A stretch of 64,000 bases of DNA from Phycisphaeraceae bacterium (GCA_019636625.1 JAHBXE010000007.1:62001-126000); one strand, 5' to 3'. Positions 18,876 through 27,259 are shown, numbered from the stretch's first letter. Notes: a model not told the origin generated them from the sequence alone. Made by a program: numbers and translations.

Positions 18876-19562
18876 TCATTCCTCGCCACGCAGCGTCCGG
18901 ATAACGCTGGCCCTCTGAGGCCGCGGCACCCCGAAGACGGCCGACGCCGCGACGATCACATCGCACCCCGCCCGACGGACCTCCTCCACCGTCCGCGGGC
19001 CGACCCCCCCATCCATCTCAAGACGCTGCGTCGGCTTGAGCATGGGTTGGATACGCCGGGTCTTGTCGAGGACTTCTGGCATGAACCGCTGGCCACTGAA
19101 GCCGGGGTTGACAGACATGACCAGGATCAGGTCGAAGTCGGGTACCAGGTCGAGCGCCGCTTCGACGGGTGTGGGCGGGTTGATAGCCAAGCCGACTGTC
19201 GCCCCTTGAGCACGGACTCGCTCGGCCAGACGGCGGGCGGCGTCGGCCGGCATCACCTCGACATGAAAGGTCAGGTGATTGGCGCCGGCGGCAAGGAAGG
19301 GATCGACGAACTTCGCCGGATCGGTGACCATCAGGTGGACGTCGATGAACGCCGCGGGAATCTCTGCCCGCAGGCAACGGCACAGGTCCGGCCCCATGGT
19401 GAGGTTGGGGACGAAGTGGCCGTCCATGACGTCGAAGTGGAATAGGTCCGCGCCTGCTTCGAGCGCGTGCCGGCACTCATCGCCCATGTGCATGAAGTCC
19501 GCCGACAGGATGGAGGGAGCGACAAGAGGAAGCCGCGGCGGGTTGGTGAACAGGTTCTTCAT
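18876..19562 (-). CDS. rpe: Ribulose-phosphate 3-epimerase
   Basis: A 228-residue TIM-barrel enzyme that interconverts ribulose 5-phosphate and xylulose 5-phosphate in the pentose phosphate pathway. Family motifs appear in order: VAPSILSADF, HFDVMDGHFVPNLTMGP, DVHLMV, MSVNPGFSGQRF and EMDGGVGPRTV, covering the metal-binding His and Asp residues and the phosphate site. ATG 19562 is preferred because the conserved strand starts about 14 residues later; upstream in-frame ATGs extend to 19604. It is divergent from the UDP-sugar pyrophosphorylase gene, with start codons only about 30 bp apart. Confidence 0.94.
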   Translation of the reverse strand: MKNLFTNPPRLPLVAPSILSADFMHMGDECRHALEAGADLFHFDVMDGHFVPNLTMGPDLCRCLRAEIPAAFIDVHLMVTDPAKFVDPFLAAGANHLTFHVEVMPADAARRLAERVRAQGATVGLAINPPTPVEAALDLVPDFDLILVMSVNPGFSGQRFMPEVLDKTRRIQPMLKPTQRLEMDGGVGPRTVEEVRRAGCDVIVAASAVFGVPRPQRASVIRTLRGEE

Positions 19563-19590
19563 GACGGGCCTGAAGAGTACCATGGTCATC

Positions 19591-21027
19591 ATGTCGGATG
19601 CCAAGATGAAGTCATTGCGGGACCGGTTGGCGGCGGTTGGGCAGGAGCACCTGCTTCGCTTCTACGGAGAGCTCGATGCCGCGGCCCAATCCCATCTGCT
19701 CGGGCAGATTGAAGCGTTGGACCTGGATTCGCTGCCGGGCTTGATCCAGACCTATGTCACCGGAAAGCCGAAGGTAGCGGTCCCGGACCGCATCGACCCG
19801 GCGCCGTACTTCCCCGTCGACCCAAACTCGAAGCGCCGGCCGTGGGATGGTGTGGCCATGCGGGCGGCGGGTGAGTCGCTGCTGGCGGCAGGGAAGGTCG
19901 CGGCGTTCACCGTCGCGGGTGGGCAGGGGAGCCGGCTGGGGTTCGAGGGGCCCAAGGGGATGTTCCCAGCGGGGGCTGTTACGGGTAAGACGCTGTTCCA
20001 GTTCTTCGCGGAGAGCCTTCGTGCCGCGGCGAAGAAGTACGGGGCGGTCGTGCCGTGGTACATCATGACCAGCCCGCTCAATCACGAAGCGACGGTGGCG
20101 TACTTTGAGTCGAACGGGTACCTGGGGCTGGATCGGAAGAACGTGATGTTCTTCCCGCAGGGGGTCATGCCGTCATTCGAGATGGGGACGGGGAAGATCC
20201 TGCTCGCCGGCAAGGGTGAGATCGCGACAAACCCGGACGGGCACGGCGGGTCGCTCAAGGCGCTCTTCACATCCGGGGCCATTGACGACATGCGCCGGCG
20301 GGGCGTCGAGCACATCAGTTACTTCCAGGTCGACAATCCGCTGGTGCGGGTGGTGGACCCGGTGTTCCTGGGCCTGCACGCGATCGCGGCGGAATCGTCG
20401 GGGGAAATGTCGAGCAAGATGATCCCGAAGACGGGGCCGGAGGAGAAACTGGGCGTGTTCTGCTCGGTGAACGGGAAGATCGAGATCATCGAGTACTCCG
20501 ACCTGCCCAGGGAACTGGCGGAGCAGCGGCTGGCCGATGGCGGGCTGCGGTTCATCGCCGGGTCGATCGCGGTACACGTGATGTCCGTCGAGTTTGTCGC
20601 GCGGCTGAACACGGACCGGGCGTTCTCCCTGCCGTACCACCGGGCGGAGAAGAAGATACCGCACATTGATATGGGCACAGGGAAGCTGGTGCAGCCGGAG
20701 AAGAACAACGGCGTGAAACTGGAGCGGTTCGTGTTCGATGCGTTGCCGCTGTGCCGGCGGTCGATCGTGTACGAGACATCGCGGGCGGAGGAGTTCGCGC
20801 CGATCAAGAACGCGACGGGCGTGGACAGCGTCGAGAGCAGCAAGGCCATCCAGACGGAACGTGCGGCCCGGTGGCTGGAAGCGGCGGGCGTGAAGGTGCC
20901 GCGGCGGGCGGATGGAACGGCGGAGTGTGTGATCGAACTATCACCGCTGACGGCGATGGAGGCGGGAGACCTGGCGGGGAAGAACCTGCCACGGGAGATC
21001 GGGAGGGGGGAGCGGGTGGCGTTGTGA
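19591..21027 (+). CDS. UDP-sugar pyrophosphorylase, eukaryotic UAP1/AGX-like
   Basis: A 478-residue nucleotidyltransferase predicted to join UTP with a hexose 1-phosphate (GlcNAc-1-P or glucose-1-P), giving an activated sugar. The nucleotide-binding loop VAGGQGSRLGFEGPKGMFP lies near residues 107-125. Later motifs are PWYIMTSPLNHEAT, GNG-like KIL..GKGEIATNPDGHGG and YFQVDNPLV. It resembles the long eukaryotic UDP-GlcNAc pyrophosphorylases, not bacterial GlmU or GalU. Exact sugar specificity is not certain. ATG 19582 is an alternative start. GC3-rich codons match the host, so it is a long-settled gene. Confidence 0.88.
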   Translation: MSDAKMKSLRDRLAAVGQEHLLRFYGELDAAAQSHLLGQIEALDLDSLPGLIQTYVTGKPKVAVPDRIDPAPYFPVDPNSKRRPWDGVAMRAAGESLLAAGKVAAFTVAGGQGSRLGFEGPKGMFPAGAVTGKTLFQFFAESLRAAAKKYGAVVPWYIMTSPLNHEATVAYFESNGYLGLDRKNVMFFPQGVMPSFEMGTGKILLAGKGEIATNPDGHGGSLKALFTSGAIDDMRRRGVEHISYFQVDNPLVRVVDPVFLGLHAIAAESSGEMSSKMIPKTGPEEKLGVFCSVNGKIEIIEYSDLPRELAEQRLADGGLRFIAGSIAVHVMSVEFVARLNTDRAFSLPYHRAEKKIPHIDMGTGKLVQPEKNNGVKLERFVFDALPLCRRSIVYETSRAEEFAPIKNATGVDSVESSKAIQTERAARWLEAAGVKVPRRADGTAECVIELSPLTAMEAGDLAGKNLPREIGRGERVAL

Positions 21028-21195
21028 GGTGGGGTTCAAGTTGCGCAAGGATGGTGGAGAGGGGAGTTGCGCATCTTGAGGGGGGCGGGAAACGTGGGTT
21101 TTGGTAGCGCCGGTGGGGTTTTTTGGGTCAAGGTGCGCGGGGGGCGGGGGTCAAGGTTCGCAAGGGGTTGAGCATCTTGGGGGATGGGAGTCTTA

Positions 21196-21211
21196 GAGAC
21201 TGTTTCAGAAC
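21196..21211 (+). repeat. IS left terminal inverted repeat
   Basis: GAGACTGTTTCAGAAC, one mismatch from the reverse complement of the right end. Confidence 0.9.
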
Positions 21212-21684
21212 GGTAGCGAGAGAGATGTGAGCCGCGAGCAGACGAGCATCGCGGCGGCGAGGTCGTGGAAGGCCTGGAAGTGTTGGCCCCATCGCTCGTA
21301 GCAGAGTCGGAGGCGTCGGAAGTGGCTGAAGCACGCCAGCGTCCGTTCGACCACATAGCGCAGGACGCCAAGGCCGCTGCCGTGGGTGTCGTCGGCACGC
21401 GGGGCGAGCAGGCTCTCGATGCCCTCCGACTCCACCAACGCGATCATCTCTCTGGTCCCGTACGCGCGATCGCCGATGATCTCGTCGGGATTGCGACGCG
21501 GCCGACCACGCGGACCTTGCACCGCGGGACGCGCCTCCAGCAGCGCGGGCAGTTGCGCCTGATCGGGGACATTGGCGGGCGTGGTCTGCACGACCAACGG
21601 CACGCCGTCGGCTTCCGTCAGCACATGGCGTTTGCAGCCCTGTTTGCCGCGGTCCGTCGGGTTCGGCCCGGTGTGGTTCCCCCT
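21205..21684 (-). CDS. IS5-family transposase, second frame (orfB)
   Basis: This frame holds the C-terminal part of the DDE transposase and is probably made by a -1 frameshift from orfA at AAAGGGGG (+ strand 21679-21686). It carries the second catalytic aspartate in IIGDRAYGT and the glutamate in VVERTLACFSHFRRL, the typical IS5 spacing. The fused product would be about 270 residues. The frame stays open upstream without its own Shine-Dalgarno start, which favours frameshifting over independent translation. Confidence 0.85.
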   Translation of the reverse strand, partial: RGNHTGPNPTDRGKQGCKRHVLTEADGVPLVVQTTPANVPDQAQLPALLEARPAVQGPRGRPRRNPDEIIGDRAYGTREMIALVESEGIESLLAPRADDTHGSGLGVLRYVVERTLACFSHFRRLRLCYERWGQHFQAFHDLAAAMLVCSRLTSLSLPF

Positions 21685-22016
21685 TTGACGGCGCGCACCG
21701 ACTGCGAATCGACCACGACATGCTGGAGATCGATGCCGCCCTCTTTCCCGAGTCGGTTGAGCAGCCGCCGATGCACCTCCGGCCACACGCCCGCCTTGGT
21801 CCACTCGCTGAAACGCCGCCAGCACGAACTTCCGCTGACGCCGAAGGCGTCGGTGGGCACGGCCTGCCACGGCACGCCGAAGCGCAGCACGAAGAGGATG
21901 CCCCGCAACGCCTTCTGGTTGTCCACCGGCGGCCGGCCCGTCTCGGCCCGCGACAGCGGCGGCAACAATGGTTCGATCTCTTCCCACAACGCTTCCGGGA
22001 GCAGCTCCGCCGCCAT
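21618..22016 (-). CDS. IS5-family transposase, first frame (orfA)
   Basis: A 132-codon frame from ATG 22016 with AAGGAGG 7 nt upstream. It encodes the N-terminal helical region (LWEEIEPLLPP, GILFVLRFGVPWQAVP, CWRRFSEWTKAGVW) and the first catalytic aspartate, Asp103, in HVVVDSQSV. After the AAAGGGGG run the frame continues out of register to a stop at 21618. Functional transposase needs the -1 frame of orfB. Confidence 0.88.
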   Translation of the reverse strand: MAAELLPEALWEEIEPLLPPLSRAETGRPPVDNQKALRGILFVLRFGVPWQAVPTDAFGVSGSSCWRRFSEWTKAGVWPEVHRRLLNRLGKEGGIDLQHVVVDSQSVRAVKGGTTPGRTRRTAANRAANAMC

Positions 22017-22070
22017 GATCGTGCCTCCTTGCACTTGTGCCGACCGACATGGCTATCGGCCGATAGCCAT

Positions 22071-22086
22071 GTTCTGAAACAGGCTC
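22071..22086 (-). repeat. IS right terminal inverted repeat
   Basis: On the minus strand GAGCCTGTTTCAGAAC. An adjacent internal palindrome, ATGGCTATCGGCCGATAGCCAT, spans 22049-22070 and may be a subterminal transposase or promoter site. Confidence 0.9.
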
Positions 22087-22214
22087 TTAGGGGACAAGAC
22101 GAGAAGCGGGTCGACAAGGTCGGTCCTGAGTTTCTCGTCAAGGTGATTCGGCGAACGAATGATGACCCAAAGCCAAGTAGCATCGGCCTCCGAGCGTACG
22201 GGCCCACAGCATGT

Positions 22215-23759
22215 TCAATGGAACTCGCCCTGACCCAACGCACCCCAAGAACTGAAGACATGTACCGGATCACACAGCGAACTCATTGCATCGCTCTTGC
22301 TGGCGCCAATCAGCAAGCCATGCACGCGCAAGTGCAACGACTTCCGTGCCGATGAGACAGCCTCGGCGGTCGCACTTGGAACCGGTAACTCCCCATCGCT
22401 CACGACAATTACGTCTGCCTTCGACCACTGTGCGGTTTTGATGCGCTTCATCGCTCGGGACATCGGCTCGGCGACATCGGTGCCACCGTGGAACGAGCAG
22501 CCGAGGAAATCTAACAGGGCTTGCACGCCGCCGCGATTGACCGAAAGGTCGAACTCCGCCACTTGGCTCGGCCCGCTGAACGCGCACAAGAAGCAGTCAC
22601 GTTTCTCGGCATTGGCGATGCGGACGGCTTCCAGTGTTACGGCCTTGGCGATAGTTTCCGGCGCGCCCTGCATGGAGCCGGACGTGTCGAGGCACACGAA
22701 GATCGGTCCTCGCTCCTGTTTCTTCTTACGGCGCTCTGCGTTGCGGACCTCGGTGCCCGTGTCGCCGGCGACGAACCGCTCTTGGTCCACGCCGCGCACG
22801 CGATAGGTTGCCAACGCACGCTCGGCACGCTTAGCGTGCCAGAGCAGGCGGAGCGTCGGACGGATGAACAACACGGCTTCGGAGGGGAGCATCCGGGCGA
22901 TCTCGCCCGAACGCTCGACCCCGTGCGTGTCGTGCGGCACGGCGGGCGTGTCGATGTCGCGGAGTTCGGCGGGGGCGCGGCGGACGGGGCTGAAGAGACG
23001 TTCAAGTATCGGCGTCTCGTTGGGCTTCTCCGTGCTCTGCATCCGGCCCAGTTGTCGCACAACATCCTGAATCTGAGGCAGTTTCTTGAGGAGGTCCGCG
23101 AGACGCTTGACATCCTGCCATCCAGTGTGACGCACAACGGCGCACGAAAGGTCCCAACCCAGCCCGCACATGCCGCCGAGGTCACCAAAAACTGCTTCGA
23201 TGGCGGCCCAAGCGCGGAGACGTACGCCCCATACAGCGGCCAATTTGTCGGCCGCACGTTTCGCCGCCGCCTCGTCCGCTTTTTGTTTCACTTCCGCTTC
23301 TTGCCGTCTTATCCGCTCGCATCTCGCGATTTCAAAGCCGACGGATTCCCGAGCCTGATCCTTCCTGGCCTCCTCAATCGCATGCAACTCGACCAAGAGC
23401 CGATTCGCTTCGCTGGCGCTGAAGCGTTCGGCAGCGGCGGCGTGCTCAAGTACGCTAAGCGTCACCTCGTCAGCCAATTCAGGTGACTCGGCACACCGAC
23501 AGGCGAGGCCGGAGTCCTTCAACCACGCGAACACTTCGGTCTGAACCCGGGCGCTAGGCCACGCCGCTTCGTTCGTGGCGGGGACTTGTCCTCGCCCCAG
23601 TGCGCCGCGGAGCACGCGCACCCCCTCGGCCCGATCAGATAGTGTGCCCGCCGTATTGGTTGCGACGGCTGCAAAGATCGCGGGTGGCAACGCCGACATG
23701 GACGCAGTAATGGCGTCCAGCGTGCCCCGCGCCGTGGATTGTGCCGGAGCCGCGGTCAT
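22215..23759 (-). CDS. viaA: ViaA-like von Willebrand factor A protein, partner of RavA
   Basis: A 514-residue protein. The N-terminal two thirds is helical and charged; the C-terminal part (about 345-514) is a VWA domain. The metal-ion-dependent adhesion motif reads CLDTSGSMQG (about 355), with further motif residues in FHGGTDVAEP and VIVVSDGE. The pattern GPIFVCLDTSGSM..AKAVTLEAVRIANAEKRDCFL closely follows E. coli ViaA. ViaA binds its AAA+ partner RavA, and the pair is known for acting on respiratory complexes and aminoglycoside sensitivity. It starts 3 nt after the ravA stop. G+C looks lower than in neighbouring core genes. Confidence 0.88.
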   Translation of the reverse strand: MTAAPAQSTARGTLDAITASMSALPPAIFAAVATNTAGTLSDRAEGVRVLRGALGRGQVPATNEAAWPSARVQTEVFAWLKDSGLACRCAESPELADEVTLSVLEHAAAAERFSASEANRLLVELHAIEEARKDQARESVGFEIARCERIRRQEAEVKQKADEAAAKRAADKLAAVWGVRLRAWAAIEAVFGDLGGMCGLGWDLSCAVVRHTGWQDVKRLADLLKKLPQIQDVVRQLGRMQSTEKPNETPILERLFSPVRRAPAELRDIDTPAVPHDTHGVERSGEIARMLPSEAVLFIRPTLRLLWHAKRAERALATYRVRGVDQERFVAGDTGTEVRNAERRKKKQERGPIFVCLDTSGSMQGAPETIAKAVTLEAVRIANAEKRDCFLCAFSGPSQVAEFDLSVNRGGVQALLDFLGCSFHGGTDVAEPMSRAMKRIKTAQWSKADVIVVSDGELPVPSATAEAVSSARKSLHLRVHGLLIGASKSDAMSSLCDPVHVFSSWGALGQGEFH

Positions 23760-23762
23760 CGC

Positions 23763-25754
23763 TCAATCCTCGTCCGTCAATAGCCCGAGTGCCACCCAAT
23801 CAAAGAAACGACTTGCGCCGGTCGCTAGCGACTTGGACCAGAACTGGTTGAAGCGCTGAGTCAATGACTCGCCGTTGCGGTCACTGTTTCCGTAGCGGAT
23901 CGCCTGCACCATCCCGACAATGTGTTCGACACTCTCGCTGCCATCCCCCGTTGCGTCGTCAGTCGCTACAAGGGCTTCGATCCCATCCAGGCGCCTGAAT
24001 ATTGCATCGGGAGCTTTGTCGATGACCAAGTACTCCCGGAGCAGCTTGAGATAGGTCTTGAACATAACTGTGTCGTTATGTGATTTCTCATGGTAGCGAG
24101 TGTTCAAGACTTTGAGGGAGAACTGGAGAACGTCGATAGCCTCACGAACGGCGGGCGGCACCTTGTCCTCGTCCTTCACGCTGACCTGTATCCAATGTGC
24201 GTTGCCCCAGGCATCGTGGCGAACCTGAACCGTCAACGCCTCTTCAAGCGGCTTGCCGCTGAGGCGTTGTTTGCTCAAAACAAACGCCGCAAGCGTCTTG
24301 AAAGCCTGGAGCATCGATGGGGGCAAAGCCGCGAGTTCTGCCGGGAGAGTGCTCGATTTCTGCGGAAGCGACTCGAATCCCGAAATCGCGGCCTTCGCAC
24401 GGCCGTCGAGTGACGAGAGGAGTTGACGCTGTTGCGCGATGCACCGCTGGGCGGGAACGACGAAGCCCGTATCGAGCCAGTTGTGTGATCTAACAGCCTG
24501 CTCAACATCAGCGGCAACCGCGTTCAGAGCGGCCTGTCCCGCTGCGATCTGCTCGCAAACCCACCGAACCCCTTCCGTCCGCTTTCTAATGTGTCTCGCC
24601 GTGTAGTGCCGCGTCTCGATCACGGGTTTGTTCTCGACCTGCTGCCGATTGTCATACCTGTGAGACTCGGTGGTTTGTTTCCCGTCGGCACCGATGAACA
24701 GGCGATGCCCATGCATGTCCTTCTTGTGCGGGCCGGTTTCGCGATCGCCTCTCAGTCTCTCTTCCCAGGCCGCAACGTGTTTGCCGAGTTGGCCGGGGTC
24801 TTGGACCGTGGCCTCGCCAATACGTGCCGTGTACCACTCGAACAGATCCGTGAGTTGTTCCGGCTTGTGCCACAGGCAATGCTGCAACAGCCAGCAGTCC
24901 CACACCGACACCGCCGATCGCCCGTCGGTATGCGCGGCGACTTGCAGCAGAAAGATCGCCTTGCGCCAGCGCCGATCGGAAACGGGAATCTTCTGGTCCT
25001 GGCAAAACTTCCGCATTGCCTTCAAGAGCGATGCGACCTCAGCCGGGACCGTGACCTTGAGCGCAGCCGCGTGAATGTGCTCGATGTCCTGCGACGTGAG
25101 GCGGTCCGCATCGGGAATGCATGGCTTGGCCTGACCGCGCAGGTCCAGCAACCTATCGAAGCCCTCTTCGGTTACAGGACCGACGTGACACCTCACGAGA
25201 AAGCGGTCGTATAGCGCGAGCAATTCCTCTTCTTGCGGCAGTTCGTTGCTGGCCCCGACCACCGATACCAAGGGCGTCTTTACGCGCTGCGTGCCGTTGT
25301 CAAACTCGCGCTCGTTCAGGAGGGTGAGAAGAGCGTTGAGGATTGCGCTGTTAGCTTTGAAGATCTCATCGAGGAATGCCACAGAGGCCGTGGGTAAGTA
25401 GCCGTCGGTTTGGCGCTGGTACTTGTCCTCGTCCAGCGCCTTGATCGAGAGCGGTCCGAAAAGCTCTTCGGGAACTGAGAATCGCGTCAGCAACCTCTCA
25501 AAATAGGCTTGGCCCGTGAACGCGAGCCGCAGGCGGCGCGCCAACTCGCTCTTGGCCGTTCCAGGAGGGCCGATCAAGAGCAAGTGCTCGCCCGAGAGAG
25601 CGGCAAGAAGGGCCAGGCGAATCGGGATGTCGCGCTCGATCAGCCCGTCACACAGCGCATCGCGAATACGTTGTAGCCTTTCTTTCAAAATCGGTGCCCT
25701 CGACAGGCCATTGACATGGACCGGGGAATCGGTGTCAGTCACTGCGGTCGCCAT
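23763..25754 (-). CDS. ravA: RavA-like MoxR-family AAA+ ATPase
   Basis: A 663-residue ATPase from ATG 25754, with GGAGG 7 nt upstream. The AAA+ core has Walker A in IGPPGTAKSE (about 61), Walker B in VAFLDEIFKA (about 126), and ASNELPQEEELLALYDRFLVR covering sensor and arginine-finger regions. FSVPEELFGPLSIKAL matches RavA closely. It is about 165 residues longer than E. coli RavA (498), with a long charged C-terminal part. MoxR proteins work with VWA partners as metal- or cofactor-insertion or remodelling chaperones. The pair lies between an IS and REP-like hairpins. Confidence 0.88.
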   Translation of the reverse strand: MATAVTDTDSPVHVNGLSRAPILKERLQRIRDALCDGLIERDIPIRLALLAALSGEHLLLIGPPGTAKSELARRLRLAFTGQAYFERLLTRFSVPEELFGPLSIKALDEDKYQRQTDGYLPTASVAFLDEIFKANSAILNALLTLLNEREFDNGTQRVKTPLVSVVGASNELPQEEELLALYDRFLVRCHVGPVTEEGFDRLLDLRGQAKPCIPDADRLTSQDIEHIHAAALKVTVPAEVASLLKAMRKFCQDQKIPVSDRRWRKAIFLLQVAAHTDGRSAVSVWDCWLLQHCLWHKPEQLTDLFEWYTARIGEATVQDPGQLGKHVAAWEERLRGDRETGPHKKDMHGHRLFIGADGKQTTESHRYDNRQQVENKPVIETRHYTARHIRKRTEGVRWVCEQIAAGQAALNAVAADVEQAVRSHNWLDTGFVVPAQRCIAQQRQLLSSLDGRAKAAISGFESLPQKSSTLPAELAALPPSMLQAFKTLAAFVLSKQRLSGKPLEEALTVQVRHDAWGNAHWIQVSVKDEDKVPPAVREAIDVLQFSLKVLNTRYHEKSHNDTVMFKTYLKLLREYLVIDKAPDAIFRRLDGIEALVATDDATGDGSESVEHIVGMVQAIRYGNSDRNGESLTQRFNQFWSKSLATGASRFFDWVALGLLTDED

Positions 25755-26020
25755 TTGTTTGCCTCCGCTAACATGTGATGGTGAGACGCGCCGATTGGGC
25801 TTAGGTTCCGAAAAACGAGCAGCGGATCTTTGAAAGCACTCGAAGAATCTTGAAAACCGCTCGGATTGGAACGCGTCCGTCCGTAGATCAGGCCAATACG
25901 GGGGATGCATGGGCGAATCGGGACGCCGCGGTTGCCCAGATTCTCAACGGACCGTAATCGAGCTCTTGAAGGCAGACGGCGGCGCCTCGCTCCTGTGCGT
26001 TCACCGACTGGCGGCCTCTT

Positions 26021-26050
26021 CACCACCTTGCCGAAGACGGCAAGGTGGTG
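26021..26050. repeat. Perfect 13-bp hairpin, REP-like
   Basis: CACCACCTTGCCG, loop AAGA, CGGCAAGGTGGTG: a perfect 13-bp stem. It lies in the gap between the divergent ravA and YdeI-like genes, where a terminator is not expected, and no T tract follows on either strand. A second hairpin of similar size is at 26202-26232. Confidence 0.75.
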
Positions 26051-26135
26051 GCACGACGGTGATGCCACCCCTCTCCCCCTCCCCATTCCGGTTGGGTGTT
26101 CGTCAGCGGAGTGGGCTTCAGACACTTGGGTGTGC

Positions 26136-26156
26136 GACACGGGTGTCGGCGAGGCG
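26136..26156 (+). repeat. Direct repeat copy A
   Basis: GACACGGGTGTCGGCGAGGCG; 20 of 21 bases match copy B at 26200-26220. It contains the short palindrome GACACGGGTGTC. Confidence 0.7.
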
Positions 26157-26199
26157 GAGTGACTTGTTGGTTGAGGGACTGTTGTTGGAGGTGGTCGGA

Positions 26200-26232
26200 G
26201 ACACGGGTGTCGGCGAAGCGCCGTCACCCGTG
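26200..26232. repeat. Direct repeat copy B extended into a REP-like hairpin
   Basis: Copy B (26200-26220) is the left half of a fold at 26202-26232: CACGGGTG, T, CGGCG, loop AAG, CGCCG, T, CACCCGTG. This gives 13 base pairs with a single T-T mismatch. With the hairpin at 26021-26050 it makes a pair of extragenic palindromes 150 bp apart. The DNA between (25755-26394) has no convincing gene. Confidence 0.7.
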
Positions 26233-26394
26233 CCACGGGAACACGCTTGGAGCATCGAGGTACCGGCGCAAGGCCATCGGTACTTCGATGGCACGGTCGA
26301 TGACATGGGGCCAGCTTCTCACGTGGGCCAGGTCTTGGGTTGCCCCCGCTGACATCCGGCTACGCTATCGGTGAGCGCGGCGAGGGCTTGGATC

Positions 26395-27039
26395 ATGGCA
26401 AAGAGAACTGTGGCCGAGGGGCGGAGACGCGCGGCGGGGCCGCCGGATGCAAAGTCTGTTGAGCGTGAGGGGGTGGAGTTGATTCGTTGTGAGGCGAGGC
26501 TGCGGCGGCCGCGGGTTGAGGCGGGGGATGGTGCGAAGTCGGAGGCTCGCGGGGATTCGTGGAGTTTTCTGCGGCTGCCTGCCGCGGCGAGTGGGCGGTT
26601 GCGGTCTCGGGGGATGGTTTCGATCCGGGGGGAGTTGAACGGGGCGGGGTTTGCCGGAACGTTGCAGCCGGATGGGGAGGGTGGGCATTGGTTGCGGGTG
26701 GAGAAGAAGGTGCGCGAGGCGGCGGAGGTGGAGGTGGGCGAGGTGGTGCGGCTGGAGTTCTCGCCGGTGCTGGTCGAGCCGGAGCCAGAAGTGCCGGCGG
26801 ACCTGCGGAAGGCGCTGGCGGCGGCGCCGGCGAAGGCGAGAGACGTGTGGAAGGACATCACGCCCGCAGCGCGGCGGGACTTTGTGCATTGGATCGTGTC
26901 GCCGAAAAAGGCGGAGACGCGGGTGAAGCGGATCGAGACGGCGTGCGACATGCTGGCGAAGGGGAAGCGGCGGCCGTGCTGCTTTGATCGGTCGGGGAAG
27001 TTTGATGGGAGTTTGCGGTGCCCGGTGGCGGAGGAGTGA
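26395..27039 (+). CDS. YdeI/OmpD-associated-type protein with DUF1905 domain
   Basis: A 214-residue protein from ATG 26395. An N-terminal DUF1905-type barrel (about 60-130, with GMVSIRGELNGAGFAGTLQP and GGHWLRVEKKVREAA) is followed by a helical YdeI/OmpD-associated tail with PADLRKALAAAPAKARDVW, RRDFVHWIVSPKKAETRVKR and CDMLAKGKRRPC. The biochemical role of this family is unsettled. A TACGCT box (26361-26366) lies 28 nt upstream. It is monocistronic. Confidence 0.82.
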   Translation: MAKRTVAEGRRRAAGPPDAKSVEREGVELIRCEARLRRPRVEAGDGAKSEARGDSWSFLRLPAAASGRLRSRGMVSIRGELNGAGFAGTLQPDGEGGHWLRVEKKVREAAEVEVGEVVRLEFSPVLVEPEPEVPADLRKALAAAPAKARDVWKDITPAARRDFVHWIVSPKKAETRVKRIETACDMLAKGKRRPCCFDRSGKFDGSLRCPVAEE

Positions 27040-27175
27040 GGGGAAGGAAGAGCGGGGGCGAAGAATAGCGGAGAGAAGGGCTGGGCGATTGCCGAATGTC
27101 CACGGCTCCCCCACCGATGTCCGCCCGGTGTGAAACGATTGAGTTCCAAAGGTGGGCGTGGGGAAGGCGGGGATT

Positions 27176-27202
27176 CCGCTTGCTTACGCGCGCGGTTCCG
27201 AG
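27176..27202 (+). repeat. Dispersed repeat motif of the CTTGCTTACGCGCGCGG type
   Basis: The sequence around CTTGCTTACGCGCGCGG followed by TTCCGAG is one I recall as a recurring extragenic motif in planctomycete and acidobacterial genomes; its spurious translation is LAYARGSE. It occurs once here, between the YdeI-like and hydrolase genes, next to two copies of GTGTGTGGGGAAGGG. The recognition is from memory. Confidence 0.4.
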
Positions 27203-27248
27203 TGTGTGGGGAAGGGAGTGTGTGGGGAAGGGGGAAGCGGGCCGGTGC

Positions 27249-27254
27249 TACGCT
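27249..27254 (+). promoter_or_regulatory. TACGCT -10 box, leaderless start
   Basis: TACGCT lies 5 nt before GTG 27260, with no Shine-Dalgarno sequence between. Confidence 0.5.
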
Positions 27255-27259
27255 GGGGC

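Larger units (their letters stand above)
21196..22086 (-). mobile_element. IS5-family (IS427-group-like) insertion sequence
   Basis: An 891-bp element bounded by 16-bp terminal inverted repeats (21196-21211 and 22071-22086; 15 of 16 match, consensus GAGMCTGTTTCAGAAC). TTA is repeated directly outside both ends (21193-21195 and 22087-22089), a 3-bp target duplication. It carries one transposase split into two frames joined by a slippery run. Intact ends and target duplication point to a recent insertion. It sits between the UDP-sugar pyrophosphorylase gene and the RavA-ViaA genes. Confidence 0.92.

Noticed and set aside
26021..26232. A CRISPR array
   Set aside because: The two hairpins differ in sequence and there are only two copies of the 21-bp repeat, with no regular spacers and no cas gene.
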